Origin: Acidobacteriota bacterium
GTDB taxonomy: Bacteria > Acidobacteriota > Vicinamibacteria > Vicinamibacterales > UBA2999
DNA: 64,000 nucleotides
NCBI GenBank assembly: GCA_021730945.1
Contig: JAKFYH010000006.1
Coordinates: forward strand, 100,198 to 164,197
Reading direction: 5' to 3'
In this document: positions 1 through 9,578 of the stretch, in pieces
How the letters are laid out: every line of letters starts with the position of its first letter
Position numbering within the stretch: the stretch's first letter is position 1
Notes under the pieces: generated by a model
What the model was told of the DNA's origin: nothing
Database searches by the model: none
The model's input: the letters and a program-made list of their open reading frames with translations, nothing else
Program-made: the position numbers and the translations under genes

Positions 1-183
1 ACCGACGGCCAGTCGAGCGGCGTGTTCCGCAAGGACATCAGCCCGACCACGGCCACCAAGATCTTCTTCGGCGCGCTCGACGAGATGGCCACCAACTGGA
101 TGTTGAGCCGCCGCAAGTACGACCTGTCGGCCGAGGCCGACGCGGTCGTCGACCTGTTCATCAACGGCCTCGGACGCAGATGA
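1..183 (+). CDS. TetR-family transcriptional regulator, C-terminal part (FadR-like)
   Basis: This is the last 60 codons of a gene cut by the window edge; the DNA-binding domain lies outside. The visible part reads VFRKDISP, then FGALDEMATNWMLSRRKY and a closing DLFINGL, which is the ligand-domain ending typical of the TetR regulators that control fatty-acid degradation (Bacillus FadR/YsiA type). The stop is followed after 109 bases by the fadN-like gene on the same strand, so the protein probably represses the downstream beta-oxidation genes and is released by long-chain acyl-CoA. The family call rests on the C-terminus only, and the regulatory role on neighbourhood. Confidence 0.72.
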   Translation, partial: TDGQSSGVFRKDISPTTATKIFFGALDEMATNWMLSRRKYDLSAEADAVVDLFINGLGRR

Positions 184-292
184 CCCATGTCGAAGTTACC
201 AGGGCCGCAGCTGACACAGACCCCGGAACACCAGGGCCACAGATGACACAGATGACGCAGAGTACGGATTACAGCAGCTTCTGGGTGAATCG

Positions 293-2605
293 ATGATTGC
301 GATTAACTCTGTCACCGTCCTGGGCGCCGGCACCATGGGGGCGCAGATTGCGCTGCACTGTGCCAACGCCGGCATTCCGGTATTGCTGCTCGACCTCACC
401 GCCGATCAGGCGCGGCTGGGGCTGGAGAAGGCACGCAAGCTCAAGCCCGATCCGCAGTTCACGCCAGAGGCCTATCGCCTGGTCACGACCGGCGGCTTCG
501 ACACCCACCTTGATGGCATCGCCGACAGCGATTGGATCATGGAGGCGGTAGTCGAACGTCTCGACATCAAGCAGCAGTTGCTGGCGCGGGTCGACGAGAA
601 GCGGCGGCCCGGGTCGATCGTCAGCACCAATACCTCGGGTATTCCGATCGCCGCGCTGGCCGAAGGCCGTTCGGATGACTTCCGCCGCCACTGGATCGGC
701 ACGCACTTCTTCAACCCGCCGCGTTACCTCCGCCTGCTGGAGGTCATCCCCACCGCCGAAACCGACCCGGACGTCGTGGCCGCGGTCTCGCGGTTCGGCG
801 ATCACACCCTCGGCAAGGGCGTGGTTGTGGCCAAAGACACGCCGAACTTCATTGGTAACCACATCGCACTGTACGGCGTGGCGCGGACCCTCGAAGAGCT
901 GGCCACCGGCCGCTACACGATTGAGGAGATTGATGCGATCACCGGCCCGGCGCTTGGCCGTCCGGGCAGCGCCACGTTCCGGACGATGGACATTGCCGGC
1001 ATCGACATCCTGGCGCATGTGCTGCGAAACCTGAACGAGCGCCTCGCCAGCGAGGCCGACCGCGCGGCGTTTGCCGTCCCGGCCCTGGTCGAGCAACTGA
1101 TCACGCGCGGGCAGCTGGGCGAGAAGACCGGCCAGGGCTTCTACCAGCGGCGCAAGAACGACAAGGGCGAGAGCGAAATCTGGACGCTCGACCCGGCCAC
1201 GTTCGAGTACCGGCCCAAGCAGCCGGCGCGAATCGCCTCGATCGAGGCCGGCCGCACCATCGACGACCTGGCCGAGCGCATCCGCGCGTTGTTCAACGCC
1301 AAGGACAAGGCCGGCGAGTTCCTGCGCGCGACGCTCGCACCGACCCTCATCTACACCGCCCGGGTGACGCCGGCGATCGCCCACTCCATCGACGATGTCG
1401 ATCGCGTCATGCGCTGGGGGTTCGGCTGGGATCTCGGGCCCTTCGAGCTGTTCGACGTGATCGGCGTGCGCGAAGTCCTGGCCGCCGCCGAGGCAGCCGG
1501 CGGCCACGCCATGGCCGGCGGCGTCCCGCCGCTGGTGGCCAGCCTGCTCGATGGCGGCCTGACCGGCTTCCGCGACGGACTGGTCAAGCCGGCAGCCGCC
1601 GACCTGCAAATCCTGCGGACCGCCAAGGAACAGGGCCGCGTGATCAAGAGGAACGCCGGCGCCAGCCTTGTCGACCTCGGCGACGGCGTGATCGCGGTCG
1701 AGTTCCACTCGAAGATGAACGCGATTGGCGCCGACACCGTGCAGATGCTGACCGCCGGCGTCAAGGAAGCAGCCAAGAGCGGACAGGCGCTCGTGGTCGG
1801 CAACGACGCGCCGAATTTCTCGGCTGGCGCCAACCTGATGCTGGTGCTACTCGAGGCTCAGGAGGGCAACTGGGACGAGATCGACATGATGATCCGCGCG
1901 TTCCAGCAGGCAACGATGGCACTTCGCTACAGCCCGGTGCCGGTGGTGGTCGCGCCCGCAGGCCTGACCCTGGGCGGCGGCACCGAGATCGCGCTGCACG
2001 GCGATCGGGTGCAGGCCGCCGCCGAGACCTACATAGGGTTGGTCGAAGTCGGCGTCGGCCTGATTCCCGGCGGCGGCGGCACCAAGGAAATGACCGCGCG
2101 GGCGATGGCCGAACTGCCAACGCCGCAAAGTGATCCCCTGCCCTATGTCCAAAAGGCATTTGAGACGGTGGCACTCGCCAAGGTGTCGGCCAGCGGCCCG
2201 GACGCGCTGCGGCTCGGCTACCTGGCGGTGACCGACGGCTTCTCGATCAACCGCGAACGGCTGCTCGCCGACGCCAAGGCCAAGGCGCTTGAACGCGTCC
2301 GCGAGGGCTATCACGCGCCGGTCGCGCGCACCGCCATTCCGGTCGGCGGCGAGTCGGTGACCTCCGCCCTGAACCTTGGCGTCCACCTGGCCTGGCGGGC
2401 GGGTCGCGCCACCGATCACGACGCGCTAATCGGGCGCAAGCTGGCGCACATCTTCGGCGGCGGCAACCTGCCGCACGCGACGACGGTCAGCGAGCAGCAC
2501 TTGCTGGATCTGGAGCGCGAAGCGTTCATGAGCCTGCTGGGCGAGCGCAAGACGCTGGAGCGAATCCAGCACACGCTCAAGACCGGAAAGCCGTTGAGAA
2601 ACTAG
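293..2605 (+). CDS. fadN: 3-hydroxyacyl-CoA dehydrogenase / enoyl-CoA hydratase, FadN type
   Basis: This bifunctional beta-oxidation enzyme hydrates trans-2-enoyl-CoA and oxidises the 3-hydroxyacyl-CoA with NAD+. The 770 residues run in FadN order: an N-terminal Rossmann dehydrogenase with the G11-A-G13-T-M-G16 nucleotide loop, catalytic His138 (GTHFFNPP) and Glu150 (LLEVIP), then a helical dehydrogenase domain, then a crotonase domain from about residue 460. The crotonase part has NFSAGANL, GGGTEIALHGD and EVGVGLIPGGGG segments. The E. coli FadB/FadJ proteins have the opposite domain order. Start ATG 293 is preceded by a GGTGA element. With fadA and fadE downstream it mirrors the Bacillus fadNAE operon. 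Membership of the family is secure; the symbol is by analogy. Confidence 0.93.
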   Translation: MIAINSVTVLGAGTMGAQIALHCANAGIPVLLLDLTADQARLGLEKARKLKPDPQFTPEAYRLVTTGGFDTHLDGIADSDWIMEAVVERLDIKQQLLARVDEKRRPGSIVSTNTSGIPIAALAEGRSDDFRRHWIGTHFFNPPRYLRLLEVIPTAETDPDVVAAVSRFGDHTLGKGVVVAKDTPNFIGNHIALYGVARTLEELATGRYTIEEIDAITGPALGRPGSATFRTMDIAGIDILAHVLRNLNERLASEADRAAFAVPALVEQLITRGQLGEKTGQGFYQRRKNDKGESEIWTLDPATFEYRPKQPARIASIEAGRTIDDLAERIRALFNAKDKAGEFLRATLAPTLIYTARVTPAIAHSIDDVDRVMRWGFGWDLGPFELFDVIGVREVLAAAEAAGGHAMAGGVPPLVASLLDGGLTGFRDGLVKPAAADLQILRTAKEQGRVIKRNAGASLVDLGDGVIAVEFHSKMNAIGADTVQMLTAGVKEAAKSGQALVVGNDAPNFSAGANLMLVLLEAQEGNWDEIDMMIRAFQQATMALRYSPVPVVVAPAGLTLGGGTEIALHGDRVQAAAETYIGLVEVGVGLIPGGGGTKEMTARAMAELPTPQSDPLPYVQKAFETVALAKVSASGPDALRLGYLAVTDGFSINRERLLADAKAKALERVREGYHAPVARTAIPVGGESVTSALNLGVHLAWRAGRATDHDALIGRKLAHIFGGGNLPHATTVSEQHLLDLEREAFMSLLGERKTLERIQHTLKTGKPLRN

Positions 2606-2624
2606 ATCAGGGACCGACTTAGTA

Positions 2625-3407
2625 ATGATTGATCTTGGAACGGGAACACCGATCGTGCTCATTCCAGGCCTGCAAGGCCGCTGGGAATGGATGCGTCCGG
2701 CCGTCGACGCCCTCGCCCGGCGGCATCGGGTGGTGTCATTCTCGCTCTGCGACGAGCGGACGAGCCAGTTCACGTGCCATCCGGCCGACGGATTCGAGAA
2801 CTACGTGACGCAGGTCGGCGCGGTCATGGACCGCGCAGGGTTGTCGAGCGCGGCGGTCGTGGGCGTGTCATACGGCGGCCTCATCGCCGCCGATTTCGCT
2901 GCCCGGTATCCTGACCGGGTCGGCTCGCTGGTGCTGGCCTCGGCGCTGCACTGCGGCTGGCGGCCGAACCGGTCGCAGCAGCGCTTCCTGAACGCGCCGC
3001 GCCTGTTCGGCCCGGTGTTCGCCGCAACGGCGCCAGGACGGATGCGGCCGGAGTTGACGGCGGCCATTCCCGGGATGGTGCCGCGCCTCAGGTTCATGGC
3101 CGCGCAAGGTGTCCGCATGGCGCTTGCCCCGCCGTCGCCAATGCGGATGGCCCGGCGCGTGACCTGGGCCACAAAACACGCGTTCGCCGACCCGCGCGGC
3201 GTGCAGGCACGCACCTTGGTACTTACCGGCGAACCCGCGCTCGACGCGGTCGTGCCCGTGCAGGTGACCGAGCAATACATGCAGGAGCTGCAATCGGTCG
3301 AGCGGGCAGTACTCTCGCGAACCGGGCACATTGGCCTGGTGACCCGTCCCGACACGTTTGCCGAGATTCTTGGAAGGTTTGTTGATGACGCCCGAATTCC
3401 TGCGTGA
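2625..3407 (+). CDS. alpha/beta hydrolase
   Basis: A 260-residue alpha/beta-hydrolase fold protein. The early strand LIPGLQG supplies the oxyanion region, the nucleophile elbow GVSYGG places Ser82, and a late Asp (LDAVVPV) and His (RTGHIGL) complete the likely triad. No signal peptide is visible, so it should be cytoplasmic. It begins 19 bases after the fadN stop, and its 3' end overlaps the next hydrolase gene by 23 bases, so it is almost certainly co-transcribed with beta-oxidation genes. An acyl-CoA thioesterase or lipid-ester hydrolase role would fit, but the sequence does not fix the substrate. Confidence 0.85.
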   Translation: MIDLGTGTPIVLIPGLQGRWEWMRPAVDALARRHRVVSFSLCDERTSQFTCHPADGFENYVTQVGAVMDRAGLSSAAVVGVSYGGLIAADFAARYPDRVGSLVLASALHCGWRPNRSQQRFLNAPRLFGPVFAATAPGRMRPELTAAIPGMVPRLRFMAAQGVRMALAPPSPMRMARRVTWATKHAFADPRGVQARTLVLTGEPALDAVVPVQVTEQYMQELQSVERAVLSRTGHIGLVTRPDTFAEILGRFVDDARIPA

Positions 3408-4026
3408 GATTCCCGGACCGATGGGTCCGCTCGAGGCGCTGCTGGATCTGCCGGATGGCGAACCCCGCGCGGTGGCCGTGTTCGGCCATCCGCATCCGCT
3501 GCATGGCGGCACCATGCACACCAAGGCGCTCTACCAGGCCGCCAAGGCCATGCCGCGCATTGGGGTCGCGGCGCTACGCTTCAATTTTCGCGGTGTCGGC
3601 CGCAGTGCCGGCACGTTCGATTCGGGCCAGGGGGAGAAGGACGACTTCACCGCCGCCATCGGCTTCGTTGCCGATCGCTTTCCCGGCATTCCGATCTGGG
3701 CGGCCGGCATGTCGTTCGGATCGTGGGTCGCGATGACGGTGGGCGCCGAGGATCCGCGCGTCTCGCTGCTGCTCGGCATCGCCCCGCCGGTCGACCGCTA
3801 CGAGTTCGACGTGCTGCGCACCTGCACGCTGCCCAAGTTCATCGTTCACGGCGAAGACGACGAGCTGATCTCAATCAAGGACGTCCGCAAGTTCTACGGC
3901 GAGCTCCCCGAGCCCAAGGAACTCATCACCATCGAAGACGCCAACCACCTGTTCGAGATGAAGACCTCGCTGGTGGGAGACGCGGTCGAAGGCCTGTTGG
4001 CCGACGTTGATACGCCACTCGAATAG
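3385..4026 (+). CDS. alpha/beta hydrolase (COG2945-like)
   Basis: A 213-residue small hydrolase resembling the COG2945 dienelactone-hydrolase-like group. Hallmarks are GHPHPLHGGTMH near the N-terminus, FNFRGVGRSAG, the nucleophile elbow AGMSFGS, an acid in HGEDDEL and a C-terminal His in DANHLFE. The reading frame opens further upstream at a TTG, but ATG 3385 is preferred because GGAAGG lies seven bases before it. The start falls inside the preceding hydrolase gene, giving a 23-base overlap that suggests translational coupling. It stands between fadN and fadA, so an accessory ester or thioester hydrolase for fatty-acid breakdown is a reasonable inference. Confidence 0.85.
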   Translation: MTPEFLREIPGPMGPLEALLDLPDGEPRAVAVFGHPHPLHGGTMHTKALYQAAKAMPRIGVAALRFNFRGVGRSAGTFDSGQGEKDDFTAAIGFVADRFPGIPIWAAGMSFGSWVAMTVGAEDPRVSLLLGIAPPVDRYEFDVLRTCTLPKFIVHGEDDELISIKDVRKFYGELPEPKELITIEDANHLFEMKTSLVGDAVEGLLADVDTPLE

Positions 4027-4035
4027 GAACCCGCC

Positions 4036-5202
4036 ATGCAGGATGCCGTTATCGTTTCCGCCATTCGCACCGCCGTCGGCAAGGCGCCGAAAGGCACCCT
4101 CAGCGTCATGCGCCCAGACGAGCTGGCCGCCGCGGCCATCTCCGGCGCGCTCGCCCGTGTCCCCGGTCTTGATCCCGCATCGATCGACGATGTGATCCTC
4201 GGCTGCGCGATGCCGGAGGGCGAACAGGGGTTGAACGTGGCGCGCATCGCGAGCCTGCGCGCGGGCATACCGGTCGAGGCCTCGGCGGTGACCGTGAACC
4301 GGTTCTGTTCGTCCGGGCTGCAAGCCATCGCCTATGGCGCCGAGCGCATCATGCTCGGCCACGGCCAGGCGGCGATGACCGGCGGCACCGAGTCGATGAG
4401 CATGGTGCCGATGGGCGGCAACAAGGTCTCGCCCAACCCGGCGCTGGTGGCCTCCTACCCCGACGTCTATCTCAGCACCGGGCTGGTGGCCGAAAACCAC
4501 GCGCGCGAGTCGTCTGTCTCGCGGGAGGCCCAGGACCAGTTCGCGCTACGCAGCCACCAGCGCGCGATTGCCGCCATCGATGCCGGCCGGTTCAAGGACG
4601 AGATCGTGCCGTTGACGGTTCGCGTGGTTGACGCGGCACGCAAGGTCAGCGAGATTCGCTTTGACACAGACGAGGGTCCCAGGCGCGATACCTCGATTGA
4701 GGCGCTGGCCAAGCTGCGGCCGGCCTTCCATGTGAGCGGCACCGTCACGGCCGGCAATTCGTCGCAGATGAGCGACGGCGCCTCCGCGGTGATCGTCACC
4801 TCCGCGGCCCTGGCCAAGCAGCGCGGCCTGACGCCGCTCGCCCGGTTCGTCGGCTATGCCACCGCCGGAGTAAAGCCCGAACTGTTTGGCATTGGCCCGG
4901 TGCCGGCGGTCCGCAAGGTGCTGAAGTTGACCGGGCTGACCCTCGATCAGATCGACGTGATCGAACTGAACGAAGCGTTCGCGTCCCAGGCGCTGGCCTG
5001 TATTCACGAACTCGGTCTCGACCCCGACAAGGTCAACGTCAACGGCGGCGCGATTGCGCTCGGCCACCCCCTCGGGTGTACCGGCGGCAAGCTGACCGCC
5101 ACCCTGATTCACGAGCTGCACCGCCGCAAGGCCCGCTACGGCCTGGTCACCATGTGCGTAGGCGGCGGCATGGGAGCGGCGGGGGTGTTTGAACGAATGT
5201 AG
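4036..5202 (+). CDS. fadA: acetyl-CoA C-acyltransferase (3-ketoacyl-CoA thiolase)
   Basis: This thiolase cleaves 3-ketoacyl-CoA with CoA to acetyl-CoA and a shortened acyl-CoA, the last step of each beta-oxidation round. Its 388 residues match the usual length. The nucleophile Cys91 sits in [10 protein letters not shown], His344 in GHPLGCTGG and the acid/base Cys374 in TMCVGGGMG, so all three catalytic residues are present. It starts nine bases after the second hydrolase gene and is followed, across a repeat-filled spacer, by the acyl-CoA dehydrogenase. Degradative rather than biosynthetic thiolase activity is inferred from the neighbours. Confidence 0.94.
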   Translation: MQDAVIVSAIRTAVGKAPKGTLSVMRPDELAAAAISGALARVPGLDPASIDDVILGCAMPEGEQGLNVARIASLRAGIPVEASAVTVNRFCSSGLQAIAYGAERIMLGHGQAAMTGGTESMSMVPMGGNKVSPNPALVASYPDVYLSTGLVAENHARESSVSREAQDQFALRSHQRAIAAIDAGRFKDEIVPLTVRVVDAARKVSEIRFDTDEGPRRDTSIEALAKLRPAFHVSGTVTAGNSSQMSDGASAVIVTSAALAKQRGLTPLARFVGYATAGVKPELFGIGPVPAVRKVLKLTGLTLDQIDVIELNEAFASQALACIHELGLDPDKVNVNGGAIALGHPLGCTGGKLTATLIHELHRRKARYGLVTMCVGGGMGAAGVFERM

Positions 5203-5290
5203 TTGAAAGTTGAAAGTTGAAAGTTGGCAGTTTCAGTTTCAGTTGGAAGTTTCAGTTTCAGTTTCAGTTTCAGTTGGAAGTTCAGTTTCC
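5203..5290 (+). repeat. short tandem repeat tract between fadA and fadE
   Basis: The spacer starts directly after the fadA stop with three TTGAAAG units, then runs of TTTCAG broken by TTGGAAG. The pyrimidine-rich TTTCAG half is nearly the complement of the TTGAAAG half, so the transcript could fold back. A related tract lies at 34596-34661. The tract is open in the fadE frame and would add an odd VSVSVGSFSFSF leader if a TTG at 5224 were used; I regard it as non-coding. Confidence 0.85.
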
Positions 5291-5307
5291 CATTGAGGAA
5301 CGCACCT

Positions 5308-7098
5308 ATGGCAAGCGCGACGACGGAGACGATGGCGAGGGGTGGGTCGTGGCTGATCGAGCAGACGGCGCCGGCCGCGGTGGTTACACCCGAGAAGGTC
5401 ACCGAGGAACACCAGATGATCCGGCAGGCCGCTGCCGAGTTCATTGCCGGTGAAGTAGTTCCTGCCAACGAGCGGCTCGAACAGAAAGACTGGGCGCTGC
5501 AGCGGACGCTGGTCAAGAAGTGCGGTGAGCTCGGCTTGTTCGGCACCAACATTCCCGAAACCTACGGCGGCGTCGACCTCGACAAGATCTCGACGCTGGT
5601 GGTCTCGGAGGAGCTGGCCTCTCACGCCTCGTTCGGCGCCACCTTCGGCGCGCAGGCCAACCTGACCATCCTGCCGATCTACATGTTCGGCACCGAGGCG
5701 CAGAAGCAGAAGTATCTGCCGGGCCTGATCGCCGGCGACGTGGTCGGCGCTTACTGCCTCAGTGAATCGGGCTCCGGTTCTGACGCGCTCGGGGCGAAGA
5801 CCCGCGCCATGAAGCAAGCCGACGGCAGCTTCGTCATTTCCGGCGAGAAGATGTGGATTACCAACGGCGGCTTTGCCGACGTCTTCATCGTGTTCGCCAA
5901 GGTCGACGGCGAGCACTTCACCGCCTTCATCATCGAGCGCAAGTGGGCCGGCGTCTCGAGCGGCAAGGAAGAGCACAAGCTTGGCCTTCACGGCTCGTCC
6001 ACGACACCGGTGATCCTGCAAGACGTGAAAGTGCCGGCCGATGCCGTCCTCGGCGAAATCGGCAAGGGCCACAAAGTCGCGTTCAACGTGCTGAACTTCG
6101 GCCGCTTCAAGCTGGGGGCGATGTGCTCGGGCGGAGCGAAGGCCGCGATCGGCGAGGCGGTGAAATACGCCTCCACGCGCAAGCAGTTCGGCGTGGCGAT
6201 CGGCACCTTCGGCGCGATCAAGCACAAGCTGGGCGAGATGACGGCGCGCGAGTACGCACTCGAGAGCATGATGTACCGGACCGCCGGCCTGATCGACCAG
6301 CGGATTGCCGGGGCAGCTGACAAGAAGGCCGACGACCCGCTGCCCATGCTGCAGGCGCTCGAAGAGTTCGCGGTCGAGGCCTCGATCGCCAAGGTGCTCG
6401 GCAGCGAGACGGTCGACTACATCATCGACGAGAACCTGCAGATTCACGGCGGCAACGGCTTCGTTCACGACTACCCGGCCGAAGGCCACTACCGCGATGC
6501 CCGCGTCAATCGCATCTTCGAGGGCACCAACGAGATCAACCGGCTGCTGATCCCCGGCATGCTCATGAAGAAGGCGCTGAAGGGCGAGTTGCCGTTGCTG
6601 GCCGCAGCCAAGCAGTTGCAGGACGAGATCATGAGCCCGTCGATGGCCGTGCCCGACGCCTCGGACGAGCCACTGGTGGACGAGGCGCGCGCCTGCGCGA
6701 TCTTCAAGAAGGTCGTGCTGCTGGTCGCCGGCACCGCGATGCAGCGCTACGGCACCAAGCTCGAACAGGAGCAGGAGGTGCTCAGCTACCTCGCCGACAT
6801 CCTGATCGATACCTACGCGGCCGAGAGCGCCGTGCTCAGGGCCCAGGATGCCGCCGCCCGCAAGCTGTCACACGCCGACGCGCACGCCGATGCCGCTCGC
6901 ATCACCAGCAACGAAGCGGCCGGACGGATCGAACTGGCCGCCCGCAGTTGCCTGGCCGCGATGGCGGAGGGCGACACGCTCAGAACGCAGTTGGCCGCAC
7001 TGCGACGACTGATGAAGGTGACCCCGCTCAATACCGTGGCCATGCGCCGCCGCCTGGCCGACGCCGCCACCGCGAAGGGCGGCTACCTGTTCGCCTGA
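5308..7098 (+). CDS. fadE: acyl-CoA dehydrogenase, FadE type
   Basis: This FAD enzyme catalyses the first step of beta-oxidation, acyl-CoA to trans-2-enoyl-CoA. From ATG 5308 it is 596 residues, the length of the Bacillus FadE class, which carries an extra C-terminal helical domain. Typical segments are the flavin/substrate block CLSESGSGSDALG, MWITNGG, and RIFEGTNEINR, whose Glu405 is the expected catalytic base. The start is chosen because TGAGGAA precedes it by nine bases and the upstream frame is only repeat sequence. It closes the operon-like run and its stop lies in a palindrome shared with the convergent gene. An electron-transferring flavoprotein would be the partner but is not in the window. 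Confidence 0.93.
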   Translation: MASATTETMARGGSWLIEQTAPAAVVTPEKVTEEHQMIRQAAAEFIAGEVVPANERLEQKDWALQRTLVKKCGELGLFGTNIPETYGGVDLDKISTLVVSEELASHASFGATFGAQANLTILPIYMFGTEAQKQKYLPGLIAGDVVGAYCLSESGSGSDALGAKTRAMKQADGSFVISGEKMWITNGGFADVFIVFAKVDGEHFTAFIIERKWAGVSSGKEEHKLGLHGSSTTPVILQDVKVPADAVLGEIGKGHKVAFNVLNFGRFKLGAMCSGGAKAAIGEAVKYASTRKQFGVAIGTFGAIKHKLGEMTAREYALESMMYRTAGLIDQRIAGAADKKADDPLPMLQALEEFAVEASIAKVLGSETVDYIIDENLQIHGGNGFVHDYPAEGHYRDARVNRIFEGTNEINRLLIPGMLMKKALKGELPLLAAAKQLQDEIMSPSMAVPDASDEPLVDEARACAIFKKVVLLVAGTAMQRYGTKLEQEQEVLSYLADILIDTYAAESAVLRAQDAAARKLSHADAHADAARITSNEAAGRIELAARSCLAAMAEGDTLRTQLAALRRLMKVTPLNTVAMRRRLADAATAKGGYLFA

Positions 7099-7110
7099 CG
7101 CGCGCGTCAG
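7095..7110. repeat. 16-bp perfect palindrome holding two convergent stop codons
   Basis: CTGACGCGCGCGTCAG is self-complementary. It contains the TGA of fadE on the plus strand and the TGA of the sulfatase-like gene on the minus strand. It has no following T-run, so it may or may not act as a terminator. Confidence 0.6.
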
Positions 7111-9578
7111 GGTGCCGGCGTGAAGTGATACGCCGAGGCAATCTGGCCGATGTGATCGCGCATGAGCCGCCGGTTCACGGTGCGAATCACATCGGTCATC
7201 GTCAGGCGGGCCATCCGGCCGTCGGCCTGCATTTCATACGCAAGATCCAGCCCCTGCACGGCATCGGCGATATAGAGCGAGCGGCCGTTGTGGCGCAGCA
7301 TGGCATGGACGGGGCCATAGCTCGACGAGAGCAGGAACGACTCGCGCCGCCGCGACCGTATCGGCTGGTCGATCGGCGTGAACAGCGGGCGGCCGTACAG
7401 CACGCCCAGGTCGCGCGGTTGTTCGCCGGCGAGGGCATATAGCGTTGGCGTAATGTCGGTCGACAACGCGATGCTGGACCGGTCGGTAGTGACCGCCGCG
7501 GCCAGCGTCGTGGGCAAGTGGATGATCAACGGAATCTGGACCACTTCCGGATACAGCGTGTAGGCGTGGCCCCACCGGCCGTTCTCACCGAGCGACTCGC
7601 CGTGGTCGGACGTCAGGATCACCACACTCTGGTCATAAAGGCCCGACTGCTTCAGGTAGCCGATGAACCCGCCCAGACAGCGATCAAGCGCGGCCACCTG
7701 CTTGGCGTATCCGGGCGCGAACCCTGGATAGGCCGATGCCGGAGTCTCCGGGTCGCGCACCAGCCTCGCCGTATGGAGCTGCAGCGGCCGCGTCATGGCG
7801 AAGATCGGCCGAGTGTCGCCCCTCGTCGCCGTCAACGCCGACTGCAGCTCATTCACCGTGCCGCACATGGTGTGGTCCATCTCGTCGATCTGGAGATCGA
7901 GCAGCGTGGTCGCCGGCGACGGGCGAAACAGCTGGGTGACGAGGTGATCGTCGCTCATCAGGCGGCGGTAACCGCCGCCATCAAGCAGTTTTTCGAGCGA
8001 CTGCATCGGCGCGAACGGCTGGACGTACTGCTTGTGCAGCAGCATGCCGCCGGTCCACAGCGACGGCACCGACAGGCCGGTGGCGCCGTAGCGCGTAAAG
8101 GCGCGGTCGAACACCACCGACTCGGCGGCAAACGCCTGCGTGGCCGGCGTAAACGTCACCGCCGGGTTATAGGGCGACAGGTAGTCGCGCCGCAGGCTGT
8201 CGACGATGAACAGGAAGATGTGCGGCCGGGCGGTGGTGGCGTGGAAGCCGTCGACGAAGTCGACGTCGACCGGCGAAGCCGACACGAAGCCGAGTGTCGA
8301 ATGAGCCTTGAGGAATCGATAAAACTCCGCATCGGCGCCGGCGTTGGTCCTGAGCAAGCCGCGCAGCAGTTGGTACGACCCGTCCAGCGCGGCATAGCGA
8401 TCGAGCACAAACTCCGGGGCCAGGCGGGCATCGCCGCTCCAGGTGGCCACCCGGGTAGCCACCGGCACACCGGCAAGCCCTACGAGCACCATGGCCACGG
8501 CCAGGCGGTCGCCGGCGGCCCGGGACCGAGCCGCCCGGCGGGTCGCGCGACAGCCCCAGCCAAGCGCCAACGCCCACACCAGGCACACACCCAGCTTCTG
8601 CAGCAGGAAGTTCCAGTCAAACTGCGCGACGGCGGTCCGCAGTCCGAGCGCGACGAGCGGAAGCGTGATCAGGCCAATGACAGTGACCGCGGCAGGTCCA
8701 GTGATCGGACCGAACCACACGTCGATCGCGTCATCGTCCTCGTGGACACCGCTCGCCCGGCGCTGCCAGGCCAGGCCCGACCAGATCGCCGCGATCACTG
8801 CGCTCAGCCACACCGAGAGCAACCAGGACTCCCTGGCCTGGAACGACAAGGCCACGGCGACCACGCGCTCAAAGATGAAGCCGAGCACAGCCGCGCACAA
8901 GGCTGACACTGCCCAGTACTCGACCAGCGGCCGGCGCGCGAGTCCTGCGACCGCGATCACGGCGGCGGCGACGAGATAGATGACGGCGAACACGAGCAGG
9001 TGCGACACGAGCGACACGCCCACCGCGAGCGTCATCGCCGTCCAGGTCAGGTCCAGTCCGACGGTCCGCGGCAGGTACCACGGGATCAGCAGCGTATAGG
9101 TCAACCAGGTGGCCACGGCGGCGGCGGCCGCGCCGAGAAAGAGCCGCGATAGTTCGACCGGCCGCACGACGGGTCGCGGCGCACAAATGTGATCAACCAC
9201 GGCAAGCAGGAACGGCGGCACCAGGCAGAGCGCCGCGATCACGAGCGTGCGTGTATTGGGCCCCGCGAGGGTCAATACCGGGTTGACGGTGAGCCACGAT
9301 CCGAGCATCACGTTGCCGGCCAGGTAGGCCGCCGCGGCAATCCGTGGTCCGCGCGATCCGCGGACCAGCACGGGCACGAGGGTCGGCGCCGTGATCAGCA
9401 CGGTGAGCCAGAAGACCTGGTGGTGAAGCGCGGCTGCGTCCGGAATCCAGCCCACCAGTTGGGGCTTGATGAACTGCGCGTAAGCGAACGAGCTGTAGCT
9501 CAGGAGGCAGTAGACAGAACTGGCGACGAAGAAGGCCGCGTTCACGACCCGCGCGACGCTGAGCGCCAGGAACCTCAT
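7107..9578 (-). CDS. polytopic membrane sulfatase-like hydrolase / phosphotransferase
   Basis: An 823-residue protein whose first ~430 residues contain about ten hydrophobic spans, followed by an extracytoplasmic alkaline-phosphatase-superfamily domain. Metal-site hallmarks are visible: Asp460 in FIVDSLRRDY and Asp658-His659 in SDHGESLGENG with a downstream GHAYTLYPEVV. The nucleophile position reads GLSVPSLWTG (Ser503), recalling the sulfatase CxPSR motif but with Ser first and no Arg. It may therefore be a sulfatase, a phosphodiesterase or a phosphoethanolamine/phosphoglycerol transferase. Its start overlaps the stop of the upstream small TPR gene (TGATG). Next to a glycan cluster, editing of surface polymers is a fair inference. 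Confidence 0.82.
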   Translation of the reverse strand: MRFLALSVARVVNAAFFVASSVYCLLSYSSFAYAQFIKPQLVGWIPDAAALHHQVFWLTVLITAPTLVPVLVRGSRGPRIAAAAYLAGNVMLGSWLTVNPVLTLAGPNTRTLVIAALCLVPPFLLAVVDHICAPRPVVRPVELSRLFLGAAAAAVATWLTYTLLIPWYLPRTVGLDLTWTAMTLAVGVSLVSHLLVFAVIYLVAAAVIAVAGLARRPLVEYWAVSALCAAVLGFIFERVVAVALSFQARESWLLSVWLSAVIAAIWSGLAWQRRASGVHEDDDAIDVWFGPITGPAAVTVIGLITLPLVALGLRTAVAQFDWNFLLQKLGVCLVWALALGWGCRATRRAARSRAAGDRLAVAMVLVGLAGVPVATRVATWSGDARLAPEFVLDRYAALDGSYQLLRGLLRTNAGADAEFYRFLKAHSTLGFVSASPVDVDFVDGFHATTARPHIFLFIVDSLRRDYLSPYNPAVTFTPATQAFAAESVVFDRAFTRYGATGLSVPSLWTGGMLLHKQYVQPFAPMQSLEKLLDGGGYRRLMSDDHLVTQLFRPSPATTLLDLQIDEMDHTMCGTVNELQSALTATRGDTRPIFAMTRPLQLHTARLVRDPETPASAYPGFAPGYAKQVAALDRCLGGFIGYLKQSGLYDQSVVILTSDHGESLGENGRWGHAYTLYPEVVQIPLIIHLPTTLAAAVTTDRSSIALSTDITPTLYALAGEQPRDLGVLYGRPLFTPIDQPIRSRRRESFLLSSSYGPVHAMLRHNGRSLYIADAVQGLDLAYEMQADGRMARLTMTDVIRTVNRRLMRDHIGQIASAYHFTPAP

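Noticed and set aside
269..1708. Long open frame on the minus strand across fadN
   Set aside because: Arg/Asp/Gly-rich shadow of the plus-strand codon pattern, with no recognisable domain; fadN has clear catalytic motifs.
5224..5307. TTG start of fadE within the repeat tract
   Set aside because: It would add a VSVSVGSFSFSF-type leader; ATG 5308 has a ribosome site and gives the usual FadE length.
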